In this document: positions 10,871 to 10,986 of the stretch, in pieces
Position numbering within the stretch: position 1 is the stretch's first letter
How the letters are laid out: every line of letters starts with the position of its first letter
NCBI GenBank assembly: GCA_964608735.1
Contig: CAZSPL010000135.1
Coordinates: 1-10,986, forward strand
Source: CAZSPL01 sp964608735
GTDB lineage: Bacteria > JAJVIF01 > JAPKYR01 > CAZSPL01
Direction: 5' to 3'
DNA: 10,986 nucleotides
The notes under the pieces: generated by a model
What the model saw: only the letters and a program-made list of their open reading frames with translations
The model's database searches: none
What the model was told of the DNA's origin: nothing
Program-made: the position numbers and the translations under genes

Positions 10871-10986
10871 TTATTCGGCCGTTTTCTTCGCAAGAAGTCC
10901 GGTGTAGAGCTTTAAGGCGGGCTCAAGGCTCTTGATGGACTCCGCCCAGAACGCGGGGTCGGTGATATCGGCGCCGATGCTCCGCT
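10871..10986 (-). CDS. C-terminal end of an M3-family oligoendopeptidase (PepF-like), partial
   Basis: The last 38 codons of a gene entering from the right edge end in TAA at 10871-10873. The visible end reads RSIGADITDPAFWAESIKSL, then EPALKLYTGLLAKKTAE. The pattern (S/A)-x-G-x-D-(I/L)-T-D-P-x-F-W followed by a final helix is how zinc oligoendopeptidases of the PepF/M3B type end, after the segment that closes the peptide-binding channel. The catalytic HEXXH site would lie outside the window, so the assignment rests on this tail alone. About 120 bases follow before the two-way terminator. Confidence 0.55.
   Translation of the reverse strand, partial: RSIGADITDPAFWAESIKSLEPALKLYTGLLAKKTAE

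Noticed and set aside
1..10986. CRISPR arrays, insertion sequences, prophage or toxin-antitoxin genes
   Set aside because: No regularly spaced repeats, transposase or integrase motifs, terminal inverted repeats or typical small paired genes were found.

Overview
The window is bacterial DNA of moderate GC, with AT-rich intergenic gaps and good Shine-Dalgarno sites. All protein genes read on the minus strand, so the order below follows transcription from right to left. The split glycine decarboxylase (GcvPA + GcvPB) is typical of Firmicutes, Thermotogae, deep Actinobacteria, some Deltaproteobacteria and archaea. The sigma70-type promoters, intrinsic terminators and a tRNA-Ala without encoded CCA fit an anaerobic or uncultured bacterium. 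I lean weakly towards a deep actinobacterial or Firmicutes-like lineage, because one protein ends in a BldC/excisionase-type HTH. This is a guess.

Right end (10362-10986): the last 38 codons of an M3-family oligoendopeptidase-like gene end at 10871. They are followed by a two-way terminator. Between it and a tRNA-Ala(UGC) lies a plus-strand unit with no protein gene: an A/T-rich upstream tract, a TTGACA-17-TATATT promoter, about 100 nt of foldable sequence and a strong terminator. This is a candidate free-standing small RNA and the most interesting unexplained feature here.

Centre (2964-10240): one long operon starts at a perfect-consensus promoter (TTGACA-16-TATAAT). It encodes an SCP2-like protein, a secreted lytic transglycosylase, GcvT, GcvH, GcvPA, GcvPB, a lipoate-protein ligase-like enzyme and a short, highly charged protein. 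Most junctions overlap or are under 40 nt. The exception is the 112-nt gcvH-gcvPA gap, which carries a hairpin. T, H and the split P protein make up the glycine cleavage system apart from the shared L protein (dihydrolipoamide dehydrogenase), which is not in this window. LplA would charge GcvH with lipoate. The SCP2-like protein and the cell-wall enzyme at the head of the operon are unusual company.

Left part (1-2655): a charged protein with a C-terminal MerR/excisionase-type HTH (GTG start) has its own terminator. Next comes a membrane-anchored HtrA/DegP-type serine protease with its own promoter, ended by a terminator built from two GGGACAGTCCC palindromes. The window closes with the first 142 codons of an unrecognised protein.

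No CRISPR array, insertion sequence, prophage or rRNA gene was seen.
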